64,000 bases of DNA from Sabulibacter ruber (GTDB taxonomy: Bacteria; Bacteroidota; Bacteroidia; Cytophagales; Hymenobacteraceae), in contig NZ_JAFFID010000002.1 in NCBI RefSeq assembly GCF_017355955.1, positions 806,001 to 870,000 on the forward strand, given 5' to 3'. Position 1 is the first letter of the stretch. Every line of letters starts with the position of its first letter. The notes beneath the pieces are model-generated. The model saw only the letters and a program-made list of their open reading frames with translations, was not told where the DNA came from and did not search any database. Below are positions 1 to 8,282 of this stretch, piece by piece. Position numbers and translations under genes: made by a program.

Positions 1-1809
1 CCGTCAAATGAGAACATCGTGTACTTCTTTCTGTACACAGACGAGAATACAACCGCCAAAGCCAACGTCTGGAAATATGAGTATCTCTCTGGTGACGGAA
101 GCGGAGCAGGCGGTGCCTGGACCAATCTGTCTGCCAACCTGCCCATGCTGGGTGGCAGATCGGGCGATCTGGACCTGCAAGGCGGTTATAACATGGTGGT
201 CAAGGTAAAGCCCGATAACCCTAACGTGGTGGTGCTGGGTGGAACCAACCTGTACATCTCAACCAATGGGTTCGCTTCTACGGCCAATACCCGCAAGATT
301 GGCGGCTACACCCCAACCAATAACAATTACTCCTTGTACCTTAACCATCATCCAGACCAGCACGAGTTCATTTTCTACCCATCTAACACCCGCAGAACGC
401 TCTCTGGGCATGACGGCGGGGTAAGCAGAACAAGCAATGTGTTGGCCGATTCTGTGGTGTGGGAGTCTTTGAACCGGGGCTATCAAACCACCCAGTTCTA
501 TACCGTGGCCATGGACATGAATACCACCGATGATTTTGTGGTGGGTGGGATGCAGGATAACGGAACCTGGTCTGTGGGCGACATAGACGCCACTACTTTA
601 TGGGATGAAGAACTAGGCGGCGACGGGGCCTTTACGGCTGTTACCACCCACTCGCTTTTTGTCTCTTCTCAGAACGGAACGGTTTACCGCTACATCTTCA
701 ATGACGCGGGCAATTACGTGAATTATGCCCGCATTGACCCGCCCAAGGCAAAAGGATATCTGTTTATCAACCCGTATTCCATAGATCCTAACAATGAATA
801 CACCGTGTACATTCCGGCGGGTGATTCTCTGTGGCGGAACAAGAACGTGCGGGTGCTGCCCACGGGCGGAGCGCAGTCGGCTTCTGGCTGGGAAGTAATC
901 GCTGATTTGAATGATGCCGAGATCATCTCGGCGGTAGCCGTGAGTAAATCCCCGGCCAATGTCTTGTACTTCGGAACGAGGGCCGGAAAGCTGTACAAAA
1001 TTCAGGATGCGTCTGGCAATGCTTCGGTAAGTGCCTCTCCCTCTCAGACCCTTGATGTAACAGGAACCAATTTCCCGGCGAACGCCAATATTGGGTGTAT
1101 TACTGTTGATCCTCGGGATGCAAACAAGGTAGTGGTCACCTTTACAAACTACCGCGTGGAAAGCCTCTTCTACACCACCAACGGGGGAGCCTCCTGGACC
1201 GCTATTTCCGGGAACCTGGAAGAAAACGGCAACGCCACTACCGGTAATGGCCCATCTACGCGGTGGGTTTCCATTTTGCCGGAGGCAGGAGGCGGAGCCA
1301 AGTACTTTGTGGGAACCAGCACCGGCTTGTATTCCACTGCCAATCTGCAAGGCTCTGCTACCACCTGGATTCAGGAAGGAGCCAGCTTTATAGGCAATGT
1401 GCCGGTAGACATGGTCATCAGCCGAACCACCGACAACCTAGTGCTGGTTGGAACCCACGGCAATGGGGTGTACAGCCGCCGCTACAACGGGCCGCTGGCT
1501 TCTAAAGAAGAAATAGAGAATACGGCTAAGTTTGGTCTGCAGCAGAGTTACCCTAACCCATTCCGGCAAGGAACGGTATCCACTATACCGTTTGCCTTAG
1601 AGAAAAGCGCCGAGGTGAAACTGGTAGTGTATGACCTGGGTGGCCGGGTGGTTACTACGTTGGTAAATGGGAGAAAGTCAGCCGGCCAGCATCAGGTAAC
1701 CTGGGACGGAAGAGGCGCAGCAGGGCAGTGGATGCCATCTTCCACGTACCTGTACCAGCTCATTGTGGACGGAAAGCGCTACACCAGACGAACTGTGTTT
1801 TTGCGGTAG
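1..1809 (+). CDS. T9SS-exported BNR/VPS10-type beta-propeller protein, 3' part
   Basis: The frame is open from the first base of the window, so the gene starts upstream; about 602 codons are visible. The sequence has several motifs typical of sortilin/BNR propeller blades (for example FYTTNGGASWTAISGNL and PTRWVSILPE) spaced like beta-propeller repeats, as in exported glycosyl-hydrolase-like and exo-alpha-sialidase-like proteins. The last 85 or so residues form a type A T9SS sorting domain: a YPNPF motif, then VVYDLGGRVV and a final YTRRTVFLR. It should therefore be exported across the outer membrane and released or anchored at the surface. No catalytic residues can be assigned from this fragment and the substrate is unknown. 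A terminator hairpin follows 22 bases after the stop. Confidence 0.85.
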   Translation, partial: PSNENIVYFFLYTDENTTAKANVWKYEYLSGDGSGAGGAWTNLSANLPMLGGRSGDLDLQGGYNMVVKVKPDNPNVVVLGGTNLYISTNGFASTANTRKIGGYTPTNNNYSLYLNHHPDQHEFIFYPSNTRRTLSGHDGGVSRTSNVLADSVVWESLNRGYQTTQFYTVAMDMNTTDDFVVGGMQDNGTWSVGDIDATTLWDEELGGDGAFTAVTTHSLFVSSQNGTVYRYIFNDAGNYVNYARIDPPKAKGYLFINPYSIDPNNEYTVYIPAGDSLWRNKNVRVLPTGGAQSASGWEVIADLNDAEIISAVAVSKSPANVLYFGTRAGKLYKIQDASGNASVSASPSQTLDVTGTNFPANANIGCITVDPRDANKVVVTFTNYRVESLFYTTNGGASWTAISGNLEENGNATTGNGPSTRWVSILPEAGGGAKYFVGTSTGLYSTANLQGSATTWIQEGASFIGNVPVDMVISRTTDNLVLVGTHGNGVYSRRYNGPLASKEEIENTAKFGLQQSYPNPFRQGTVSTIPFALEKSAEVKLVVYDLGGRVVTTLVNGRKSAGQHQVTWDGRGAAGQWMPSSTYLYQLIVDGKRYTRRTVFLR

Positions 1810-1830
1810 ATTTCTGAAAAGTGCGTGAAA

Positions 1831-1866
1831 GGGAGCAGGTGAGTAACGTATCTGCTCCCTTTCCTT
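1831..1866 (+). terminator. Rho-independent terminator
   Basis: GGGAGCAG at 1831-1838 pairs with CTGCTCCC at 1852-1859 and is followed by a T-rich run. It lies just downstream of the T9SS propeller gene. Confidence 0.75.
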
Positions 1867-1916
1867 TAGTATAGACTGAATACGGTAGAAGATAGAGAAT
1901 TGTGCATATTTAGAGC

Positions 1917-2684
1917 ATGGATAAAACAAGAGGCTTCATCAGTGCTGTTTTCTTGCTGCTGTGTTTTACCGCCGGGGCCCAAGACGTGAACAACAAGCCT
2001 GCCACCAGAAGGGGCGGCTATTCATTTTCAACTGCCCAGATTGCTCCCGGCGAGGCCGCCGATCATGTTGTCCTTAAAAAGAGCACAAGCCCACAACCTC
2101 GGGGCCAGAAACATACTCCGGCTCAGATAGACAGTCTCATCAAAGCTGGTGCAGCGGAGAGATTGCCAAATGGAGCCCTGCTGTTGAAAGGGCAGAGAGC
2201 TGTGCCGGTGCCTGAGGAGGAAGTAAAAGCCCGCGAAGAAGTTTGGAAGCGCTACAAGCAAAGTTGGGTAAGAAAGCCTGTGCCAGACGTTACCTTCCAG
2301 GACAGCCGCGGGGTTCTCTACCGCTTGCCGCAACTGACGGGGAAAGTAGTTATCCTCAGTTTCTGGTATAACAGCTGCGTTTCTTGCCACAAAGAGACAG
2401 GGATGTTGGAGGAAGTAGCCAGGCGGTTTCAGCCCAACCCCGAAGTGCCGGAAGTGCTTTTCCTGATGCCGGGAGTGGAGAATCTGCCTGTGAACGATTC
2501 CACCTCCAGGTTGATTTTCCTGCCGAAGTCTGGCAAACAAGCCCGAGACGTTTTCAACGTATCTTACTGGCCCACCACTTTCCTGATAGATAAAAAAGGA
2601 ACCATCCGGAACGTGGTGTTGGGCAGCCATAGCGGTACCGTGGAGCAACTGAGCAACGCCATCCAGCGGATGTTGCTGGAGTAA
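1917..2684 (+). CDS. TlpA-like exported thioredoxin-fold protein
   Basis: A 255-residue protein with a signal peptide (residues 1-21, ending TAGAQ) and a C-terminal thioredoxin/AhpC-TSA fold from about residue 121. The redox motif is CVSC at C154 and C157 after FWYNS, and the cis-proline segment WPTTFLIDKKG is present near residue 225. It should act in the periplasm as a thiol-disulfide reductase. Residues 25-115 form an unassigned basic, Pro/Gln-rich linker, typical of Bacteroidota TlpA-family proteins in having a long N-terminal extension. The start used directly precedes the signal peptide. It stands alone between two terminators, so no partner is implied. The exact substrate cannot be told. 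Confidence 0.85.
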   Translation: MDKTRGFISAVFLLLCFTAGAQDVNNKPATRRGGYSFSTAQIAPGEAADHVVLKKSTSPQPRGQKHTPAQIDSLIKAGAAERLPNGALLLKGQRAVPVPEEEVKAREEVWKRYKQSWVRKPVPDVTFQDSRGVLYRLPQLTGKVVILSFWYNSCVSCHKETGMLEEVARRFQPNPEVPEVLFLMPGVENLPVNDSTSRLIFLPKSGKQARDVFNVSYWPTTFLIDKKGTIRNVVLGSHSGTVEQLSNAIQRMLLE

Positions 2685-2711
2685 ACGCCGCATCAGATCT
2701 TTGGAACAAAC

Positions 2712-2742
2712 AAAAAAAGGGAGCCCGAGAGGCTCCCTTTTG
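2712..2742. terminator. Bidirectional terminator between convergent genes
   Basis: An A-run, then GGGAGCC (2719-2725) pairing with GGCTCCC (2731-2737), then TTTT. It serves the thioredoxin gene on + and hemB on -. Confidence 0.85.
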
Positions 2743-2750
2743 CATATGGT

Positions 2751-2787
2751 GTTTTCAGGCTGTTTTCTGAAAAACAGACCCCAAACG
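2751..2787. repeat. Dispersed GGCTG palindrome, copy 1
   Basis: One of the best copies of the intergenic palindrome family: GTTTTCAGGCTGTTTTC followed by its near-complement ending CCAAACG. It lies 9 bases after the convergent terminator. Confidence 0.8.
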
Positions 2788-2788
2788 C

Positions 2789-3769
2789 TTAGCGCCTGAT
2801 AAATTGGGCAAATTCCTTCGCGAAGTAAGTGAGGATGATGTCTGCCCCCGCGCGTTTCATACTCAACAGGGTTTCCAGCATGATCTTCTCGCCGTCCAGC
2901 CAGCCGTTCTGGGCGGCAGCTTTCACCATGGCGTACTCGCCGCTTACGTTGTAGGCGGCAATAGGCAAGTTAGAATTGTCTTTCAACAACTTAATTATGT
3001 CTAAGTAAGAAAGAGCGGGTTTCACCATCAGGTAATCGGCGCCTTCCAGGGTGTCCAGCTCGGCTTCAATGAGGGCCTCACGGCTGTTGGCGGGGTTCAT
3101 CTGGTAGGTTTTCTTATCGCCGTGCTTAGGAGCCGACTCCAGCGCATCACGGAACGGACCGTAGAAACCGCTGGCGTATTTGGCGGTGTAGCTCATGATG
3201 GCCACATTGCTGAACGCGTGTTTGTCCAGTAGCTGACGGATATGGGCCACGCGGCCGTCCATCATGTCAGAAGGGGCTACAATGTCGGCACCGGCTTGCG
3301 CCTGGGCCAAGGCCATCTGGCCTAGTACTTCCAGAGAAGCATCGTTGATGATTTCACCGTTGTCTACAATGCCGTCGTGGCCGTCGGTGCTGTACGGGTC
3401 CATGGCCACATCGGTCGCCAAAACGATGTCTGGGAACTGACGCTTCAGCTCAGAGATGGTCTTCAGGAACAGACCCTCTGGGTTGCGGCTTTCCAGCGCG
3501 AAACGGTCTTTTTTGTCCTCAGAAATATTGGGGAAGGGCGCAAATGCCTTGATGCCCAGTTCCACGCAGGCACCCACTTCGTCCACCAAACGGTCTAAGC
3601 TGTAACGGGCGATGCCGGGCATGGACGGGATGTCCTGCTTTACGTTCTGGCCTTCGGTAACAAAGATGGGGAAGATGAGATCGTGTAAGGTGAGATGGTT
3701 TTCCTGTACCAAATTCCGGATTACCTCCGATTTACGGTTCCGGCGAGGCCGGCGGTTTAAATGGTTCAT
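2789..3769 (-). CDS. hemB: Porphobilinogen synthase (delta-aminolevulinic acid dehydratase)
   Basis: 326 residues, full family length. It condenses two 5-aminolevulinate molecules to porphobilinogen in tetrapyrrole/heme synthesis (cytosol). Both Schiff-base lysines are visible: K197 in SYTAKYASGFYGP and K250 in YLMVKPALSYLD. At the metal site (residues 118-132) the sequence is ATDVAMDPYSTDGHDG; the three cysteines of zinc-type enzymes are replaced by Ala/Asp, which is the pattern of Mg-dependent enzymes. It stands alone, with a -7 promoter element about 130 bases upstream of the start and a shared terminator downstream. Confidence 0.97.
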   Translation of the reverse strand: MNHLNRRPRRNRKSEVIRNLVQENHLTLHDLIFPIFVTEGQNVKQDIPSMPGIARYSLDRLVDEVGACVELGIKAFAPFPNISEDKKDRFALESRNPEGLFLKTISELKRQFPDIVLATDVAMDPYSTDGHDGIVDNGEIINDASLEVLGQMALAQAQAGADIVAPSDMMDGRVAHIRQLLDKHAFSNVAIMSYTAKYASGFYGPFRDALESAPKHGDKKTYQMNPANSREALIEAELDTLEGADYLMVKPALSYLDIIKLLKDNSNLPIAAYNVSGEYAMVKAAAQNGWLDGEKIMLETLLSMKRAGADIILTYFAKEFAQFIRR

Positions 3770-3897
3770 AGCAGCTGATAGAGTTAGGCAAGCCTGTCAT
3801 AAGAACGTGTGGCCTGCTGCTGATACAACAAAAGAGCGCCGCGAAAAGTGTTATAACTGCCTGAAAGTTTTCCGGGCAATCAGCGGGCGCTGCGGCC

Positions 3898-3906
3898 GCA
3901 AAGGTA
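3898..3906 (-). promoter_or_regulatory. Bacteroidota-type -7 element for hemB
   Basis: Reading the minus strand gives TACCTTTGC, a match to TAnnTTTG followed by C. No well-spaced -33 TTTG is seen. It would give a 5' leader of about 120 nt. Confidence 0.5.
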
Positions 3907-3957
3907 CGGCACGTGTTGGTCAGATGCTATCAAAGATGCGAGAAAGGCCAGCGGCGT

Positions 3958-3993
3958 GTTTCAGGCGTTATTCTGAAAAACCAGCCGGAAAAT
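3958..3993. repeat. Dispersed GGCTG palindrome, copy 2
   Basis: Degenerate copy, GTTTCAGGCGTTATTC then GAAAAACCAGCC, upstream of hemB. Confidence 0.65.
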
Positions 3994-4060
3994 GTAGTGC
4001 CTCCGAATTGCCTCTATGGAGTGGACCTCTATAGCATTTTATGGCTCTTATGGTTCCTAT

Positions 4061-4126
4061 GGCGCGGAAGTTACTTCCGTGCCTTACAGATACTGCTTAG
4101 AAAGGCACGGAAGTAACTTCCGCGGC
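4061..4126. repeat. GGCGCGGAAGT palindrome, double copy
   Basis: Two palindromes facing each other: GGCGCGGAAGTTACTTCCG at 4061-4079 and its near-inverse at 4108-4126, so the whole forms a 25-base stem around a 16-base loop. It is followed by CATAGAGGG, which also follows the related single palindrome at 11999-12025. Confidence 0.75.
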
Positions 4127-4151
4127 ATAGAGGGTTAGAGTAGGAGCGCTC

Positions 4152-4187
4152 ATTTTCAAACCCTTTTCCTGAAAACAGCCCAAAAAC
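4152..4187. repeat. Dispersed GGCTG palindrome, copy 3
   Basis: ATTTTC, CCTTTTCCTGAAAACAGCC and AAAAAC in family order, 4 bases from the rocD terminator stem. Confidence 0.65.
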
Positions 4188-4221
4188 AAAGGCTGCCGAA
4201 GTGTTAACCTTCGGCAGCCTT
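4181..4221 (-). terminator. rocD terminator
   Basis: Perfect 11-bp stem, GGCTGCCGAAG (4191-4201) with CTTCGGCAGCC (4209-4219). The A-rich left flank reads as a U-tract on the minus strand. Confidence 0.85.
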
Positions 4222-4247
4222 CTTATAAAACTATAGCAAAGCAGGAT

Positions 4248-5489
4248 TTAAAACTCCGCCAGCGTTTTCTCAATGATGTCGCAGCAGGTGTTGAGTTGTT
4301 CCTCGGTGATGACCAGCGGCGGCGCGAAACGGATGATGTCGCCGTGGGTGGGTTTGGCCAGTAGACCGTTTTCCATCAGTTTCACGCACACATCCCAAGC
4401 GGTGCGGCCATCGGGCGTTGGGTTGATGATGACGGCGTTGAGCAAGCCCCGGCCCCGTACCAGGCTTACCAGTTCAGGATGGCGGTCTTTCAGTTGGTTC
4501 ATTCTGGCCCGGAAGATCTCGCCCAGCCGATTAGCGTTCTCGGTCAGGTTCTCGTCCTGTACTACGTCCAGGGCGGCCATGGTCACGGCGCAGGCCAGCG
4601 GGTTACCGCCAAAGGTAGAACCGTGCTCGCCGGGTTGGATGCAGAGCATGATGTGGTCATCGGCCAAGGCCGCGGAAACCGGCAGCACGCCACCCGAGAG
4701 GGCTTTCCCCAGGATCAGGATATCGGCTTTGATGCCTTCGTAGTGCGAGGCCAGCAGTTTACCGGTGCGCCCGATGCCGGTCTGGATCTCATCCACGATC
4801 ATGAGCACGTTGTACTGCTCGCACAGCGCCTTGGCTTTGGCCAGGTAGCCCTCAGAAGGAACCACCACACCGGCCTCCCCCTGGATAGGCTCTACCAGGA
4901 ACCCGCAGATGTGGGAGTTTTCTCTCAGGGCTTGCTCCAGCGCTTCCAGGTTGTCATAAGGCAGCACTTTGTAGCCCGGCATGTACGGCCCAAAACCAAC
5001 GGTGCTGGTAGGATCGGTGGAGAATGAGATAATACCGGTGGTACGCCCGTGGAAGTTGTGCTCTACCACCAGAATGGTGGCCTCGTGCGGCGGAATGCCT
5101 TTCTCTTTGTAGCCCCATTTGCGCGCCAGTTTAATGGCTGTCTCCACGGCCTCGGCCCCGGAGTTCATCAACAGCGCTTTGTCATACCCGAAAAGCTCGG
5201 CCAGGTATTTCTCGGCCTGGCCCAGTTTGTCATTGTAGAACGCACGCGAGGTAAGGGTCAGTTGCTGGGCCTGCTCCGTGAGCGCGCCAATGATGCGCGG
5301 GTGGCAGTGCCCCTGGTTCACGGCGCTGTAGGCAGACAGGAAATCATAGTACTGTTTACCTTCCACATCCCAAAGAAAAACGCCTTCGCCACGGTTGAGC
5401 ACCACGGGCAGAGGATGGTAGTTGTGCGCCCCGTATTTTTCTTCTAAGGCAATGGCCTCTTGGCTGGAGGTAATGGTGGAAGTATTCAT
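4248..5489 (-). CDS. rocD: Ornithine--oxo-acid aminotransferase
   Basis: 413 residues, a class III PLP-dependent aminotransferase matching bacterial ornithine aminotransferases along its full length. It converts ornithine and 2-oxoglutarate to glutamate-5-semialdehyde and glutamate, linking arginine breakdown and proline synthesis. Visible landmarks are [15 protein letters not shown] near residue 52, [19 protein letters not shown] at 109, the cofactor-binding [12 protein letters not shown] at 232 and the PLP lysine K262 in [11 protein letters not shown]. It is a single-gene unit ending at a strong terminator. rocD is preferred over argD or gabT because of the family-wide similarity at the N terminus ([15 protein letters not shown]). 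Confidence 0.95.
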   Translation of the reverse strand: MNTSTITSSQEAIALEEKYGAHNYHPLPVVLNRGEGVFLWDVEGKQYYDFLSAYSAVNQGHCHPRIIGALTEQAQQLTLTSRAFYNDKLGQAEKYLAELFGYDKALLMNSGAEAVETAIKLARKWGYKEKGIPPHEATILVVEHNFHGRTTGIISFSTDPTSTVGFGPYMPGYKVLPYDNLEALEQALRENSHICGFLVEPIQGEAGVVVPSEGYLAKAKALCEQYNVLMIVDEIQTGIGRTGKLLASHYEGIKADILILGKALSGGVLPVSAALADDHIMLCIQPGEHGSTFGGNPLACAVTMAALDVVQDENLTENANRLGEIFRARMNQLKDRHPELVSLVRGRGLLNAVIINPTPDGRTAWDVCVKLMENGLLAKPTHGDIIRFAPPLVITEEQLNTCCDIIEKTLAEF

Positions 5490-5625
5490 GCAGATATTAG
5501 AATTAAGGGTGAACGAAAAGAAACCGGTAGCTCTTTCCTGATGCTTTTATGTACGGAGAACCGCTTGCAGGGATAAAAGTAAAGAAAAGTCTGCAATGCG
5601 TAAGCCGCAGCCCTGGGCTTGCTCT

Positions 5626-5661
5626 GTTTTAGACTTGTTTCCCGGAAGACTGCCCCAAAAC
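5626..5661. repeat. Dispersed GGCTG palindrome, copy 4
   Basis: GTTTTAGACTTGTTTCCCGG then GACTGCCCCAAAAC; a diverged copy in the divergent gap between rocD and the DUF5522 gene. Confidence 0.55.
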
Positions 5662-5701
5662 GGAAGTCGGGCGGAGTTTTTTCATTGAAAAAGCGAGTTT
5701 G

Positions 5702-5709
5702 TATCTTTG
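5702..5709 (+). promoter_or_regulatory. -7 element directly before the DUF5522 gene
   Basis: TATCTTTG, perfect TAnnTTTG, ends 4 bases before the ATG at 5714. Transcription would begin at or next to the start codon, suggesting a leaderless mRNA. Confidence 0.65.
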
Positions 5710-5713
5710 CGGC

Positions 5714-5911
5714 ATGAAACCAAAACCGCTTCCTTTGGAACCCGGCGACTATTATTTCAACGAGCAGGGGCTGATGGTTTTCACGGAACAATACCACCGG
5801 CGGCGGGGTTATTGCTGCCGGAGCGGCTGCCGCCATTGCCCTTACGGATTCCGGAAAAAAGGCAATTCTGGGGCTGAAAACGGAAGCGAAAATGCCGGTA
5901 AAACGCGGTAA
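5714..5911 (+). CDS. DUF5522 small cysteine-rich protein
   Basis: 65 residues from the ATG at 5714; a longer in-frame start at 5699 would lie upstream of the promoter and is rejected. The core is GYCCRSGCRHCPYGFRKK, the cysteine cluster that defines the DUF5522 family, with four closely spaced Cys and one His that could bind a metal or iron-sulfur cluster. The function is unknown. The C-terminal 17 residues are polar and probably disordered. It is followed after about 110 bases by the rpmB promoter and gene. Confidence 0.8.
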   Translation: MKPKPLPLEPGDYYFNEQGLMVFTEQYHRRRGYCCRSGCRHCPYGFRKKGNSGAENGSENAGKTR

Positions 5912-5956
5912 ATAGCTTTTTAAGAGCAGATTAAAGAAAAAAGTTGCGGGGTGTCC

Positions 5957-5987
5957 TTGACATTCCATTACTTTTTGTGGATATTTG
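5957..5987 (+). promoter_or_regulatory. rpmB promoter
   Basis: TTG at 5957-5959 and GATATTTG at 5980-5987, 20 bases apart, close to the Bacteroidota -33/-7 pattern. The start codon of rpmB follows 35 bases later. Confidence 0.6.
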
Positions 5988-6021
5988 CATCCCTTTTGAA
6001 ATAAACGATACTAAAGATAAA

Positions 6022-6261
6022 ATGGCAAGAGTTTGTGATTTAACCGGTAAAAGAGTGCAGGTGGGTAACCGCGTATCGCACGCTAACAATAAAACCAAGC
6101 GTAGATTCTACCCTAACTTACAGAAGAAGCGTTTCTACATCCCTGAAGAAGATGCTTGGGTAACTTTGAAAGTTTCTACGTCTGCCCTGCGCAACATTAC
6201 TAAAAACGGTATCTCTTCTGTATTGAAGAAAGCCAAAGAACAAGGCTACATCGTTTACTAA
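6022..6261 (+). CDS. rpmB: 50S ribosomal protein bL28
   Basis: 79 residues starting [16 protein letters not shown], the normal length and start for bL28; in-frame codons upstream of 6022 precede or overlap the promoter. It is basic, with the conserved segments [20 protein letters not shown] and the C-terminal [12 protein letters not shown]. It is a structural component of the large ribosomal subunit near the exit site. The next gene begins only 9 bases downstream, so the two are probably cotranscribed, although rpmG, its usual Bacteroidota neighbour, has been separated from it. Confidence 0.98.
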   Translation: MARVCDLTGKRVQVGNRVSHANNKTKRRFYPNLQKKRFYIPEEDAWVTLKVSTSALRNITKNGISSVLKKAKEQGYIVY

Positions 6262-6270
6262 GCTTCTGCC

Positions 6271-7890
6271 ATGAAGGCACTGCGACACCTATGTTTAACA
6301 TTGCTTGTGTCGCTGCCGATAGGGGTGACCGCGCAAAACACTGGCCCGGACAAACCCGCTGATTTCCTGGACAAAGAATTTCACCGGCAACGGAGAGAGG
6401 CCCTGCGGCAACAGCTGCCGGCCAACTCCGTTGCCGTTTTGTTTTCCAACCCGCTCCGCAACCGGGCCAACGATGTGGATTTCCACTTCCACCAGGATCC
6501 GGACTTTTATTACCTCACCGGCTACCGCGAACCTAACGCCGTTCTGCTCCTGTTTTCGGAACAACACGTCATAAACGGAGTGGCCACGCAGGAGGTGCTC
6601 TTCGCGCAGCCCCGCAACGCGCAGCGCGAGTCCTGGACCGGGAAGCGCCTGGGCGAGGAAGGAGTGAAACAACATTTGGGGCTCACGCACGCATTGCCTG
6701 CTACCTCTTTTGCCGGCTTCAAGCTAGACACCGCCGCCTTTGAGCATGTCCTCTTACTAGACCTGCCGCACGACCTGCGCAACGATCCCGGAGACCAAGC
6801 CGACCTGTTTGATCTGGTGGCGCAGTTCCGGCAGAAAGTAGGGTTGAAACAAGGGCAGGATCTGGCGCACCAGGAGCTTTACCAAGTCATTCGGATGTAT
6901 GATGCCCAGGCGGGCGAACGGGTGCAGCAAGAGGTGAAGCGCCAGCTGGCGGCTAATCCGGCGTTAAGCAGCAATGCTTTCCTGCAGAGCTACGTAGCCG
7001 CCAAAGATGCCGCCTCCCGCGCTGCTCTGGTAAGCAAAATGCCCAAGGAGAAGATTGACGTCTCTGCGTTGGAAGGTTTCCTGAACGAGATGCGGGAAGT
7101 AAAAAGCCCCGAGGAAATGAAGCTGCTCCGCAAGGCCATTGCCATGTCAGCTATTGGGCAGGTAGAGGTCATGAAGGCCATGCACCCCAACATGTCTGAG
7201 ACCGAGGTGCAGGGAATCCATGAGTTCGTCTACAAGAAATACGGCTCAGAGTACGAAGGCTATCCGTCTATAGTAGGGGCGGGGAGCAACGGCTGTATTC
7301 TGCACTATATAGAGAACGAGAAACCCAAGCTGGGCAATGAGTTGGTCTTAATGGACCTGGGCGCCGAATACCACGGCTACACCGCCGATGTGACCCGTAC
7401 CATTCCGGCCAACGGCAAGTTCACGCCAGAGCAGAAACAGATTTACGAGCTCGTGTATGCCGCCCAGGAAGCCGGCTTTAAGGAGTGCAAAGTGGGCAAT
7501 CCGTTCAACGCCACCAACGCCGCGGCCCAGAAAGTACTCGCCGATGGCCTGGTGAAACTGGGTATCATCAAGAACCCGGCGGAAGCCCGCCGCTACACCA
7601 TGCACGGCGTGTCGCACTACTTAGGGCTGGATGTGCATGACCGTGGTACCTACGGCGCTTTCAAACCCAGCACGGTGATTACGGTTGAGCCCGGCATTTA
7701 CATCCCGGAAGGCAGCCCGTGTGATAAGAAGTGGTGGGGCATTGGCGTGCGCATTGAAGATGATGTGCTCATTACGGAGAAAGGCTGGGAAAACCTCTCT
7801 GCAGGCGCGCCCCGCACGGTGAAGGAGATTGAGGATACCATGGCCAAGCCTAGTCCGCTGGATAATTTCAAGCTGCCTGCCTTGAATTAA
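6271..7890 (+). CDS. Exported Xaa-Pro aminopeptidase (M24B)
   Basis: 539 residues with a signal peptide (1-21, ending GVTAQ), an aminopeptidase P N-terminal domain (about 30-190) and an M24 pita-bread domain (about 280-520). All five metal ligands are in place: D362 (MDLGAEYHG), D373 (ADVTRT), H449 (HGVSHYLGLDVHD), E473 (VEPGIYIP) and E496 (VRIEDD). It removes N-terminal residues preceding proline, here in the periplasm. It lies 9 bases after rpmB, within what is normally a ribosomal-protein gene pair. Together with the S9 peptidase near 29-31 kb it would support use of proline-rich peptides. Confidence 0.93.
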   Translation: MKALRHLCLTLLVSLPIGVTAQNTGPDKPADFLDKEFHRQRREALRQQLPANSVAVLFSNPLRNRANDVDFHFHQDPDFYYLTGYREPNAVLLLFSEQHVINGVATQEVLFAQPRNAQRESWTGKRLGEEGVKQHLGLTHALPATSFAGFKLDTAAFEHVLLLDLPHDLRNDPGDQADLFDLVAQFRQKVGLKQGQDLAHQELYQVIRMYDAQAGERVQQEVKRQLAANPALSSNAFLQSYVAAKDAASRAALVSKMPKEKIDVSALEGFLNEMREVKSPEEMKLLRKAIAMSAIGQVEVMKAMHPNMSETEVQGIHEFVYKKYGSEYEGYPSIVGAGSNGCILHYIENEKPKLGNELVLMDLGAEYHGYTADVTRTIPANGKFTPEQKQIYELVYAAQEAGFKECKVGNPFNATNAAAQKVLADGLVKLGIIKNPAEARRYTMHGVSHYLGLDVHDRGTYGAFKPSTVITVEPGIYIPEGSPCDKKWWGIGVRIEDDVLITEKGWENLSAGAPRTVKEIEDTMAKPSPLDNFKLPALN

Positions 7891-8031
7891 TCTTTGCGGC
7901 TAATTGAAAGAGATGCGCCTGGTTTGGGCAAGATGCAGGGAAAACGGCATTAAAACAGCTGAATTTCTGACTTCTTCTTGAATGATTTTGCCAGGCTCTC
8001 TGTTATTCATCAGGAAAAAACTAGAAAAGCA

Positions 8032-8063
8032 TTTGTAATTAAGTAATTAGGCCTGTATATTTG
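8032..8063 (+). promoter_or_regulatory. rpmG promoter
   Basis: TTTG at 8032-8035 and TATATTTG at 8056-8063 with 20 bases between them; a textbook Bacteroidota promoter, 29 bases upstream of rpmG. Confidence 0.8.
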
Positions 8064-8091
8064 CAGTCCTAAATAAAAAATCAACTTCGCG

Positions 8092-8280
8092 ATGGCAAAG
8101 AAAGCTAAAGGCAATAGAGTTCAGGTGATTTTGGAGTGCACTGAGCAGAAAAACTCCGGCGTACCTGGCATGTCTCGGTATATCACTACCAAAAACAGAA
8201 AGAACACTCCTGAGCGTTTGGAGATGAAGAAGTTCAATCCTTTCATGAAGAAAGTAACTGTACATAAAGAAATTAAATAA
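8092..8280 (+). CDS. rpmG: 50S ribosomal protein bL33
   Basis: 62 residues, full length for the Bacteroidota form, beginning [19 protein letters not shown] and containing [20 protein letters not shown]. It lacks the paired CxxC motifs of zinc-binding bL33 (only one cysteine is present), so it is the zinc-independent form. A strong promoter precedes it. The DUF4295 gene starts 2 bases after the stop and ftsY follows, a conserved Bacteroidota order, so the three are likely one transcription unit up to the terminator at 8468. Confidence 0.97.
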   Translation: MAKKAKGNRVQVILECTEQKNSGVPGMSRYITTKNRKNTPERLEMKKFNPFMKKVTVHKEIK

Positions 8281-8282
8281 CC

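Larger units (their letters stand above)
3770..4247. other. Repeat-rich intergenic region between hemB and rocD
   Basis: A gap of 478 bases with no convincing gene. It holds the hemB promoter (3898-3906 on -), two copies of the dispersed palindrome, a GGCGCGGAAGT double palindrome and the rocD terminator. Open frames here are short and lack codon bias. Confidence 0.7.

Noticed and set aside
613..1350. 245-residue antisense frame in the T9SS propeller gene
   Set aside because: Shadow of a real gene; no start context or known domain.
7923..7965. Possible further copy of the dispersed palindrome between pepP and rpmG
   Set aside because: GGTTTGGGCAAGATGCAGGG and TTAAAACAG are in the right order, but the arms do not pair well; left out of the count of 23.
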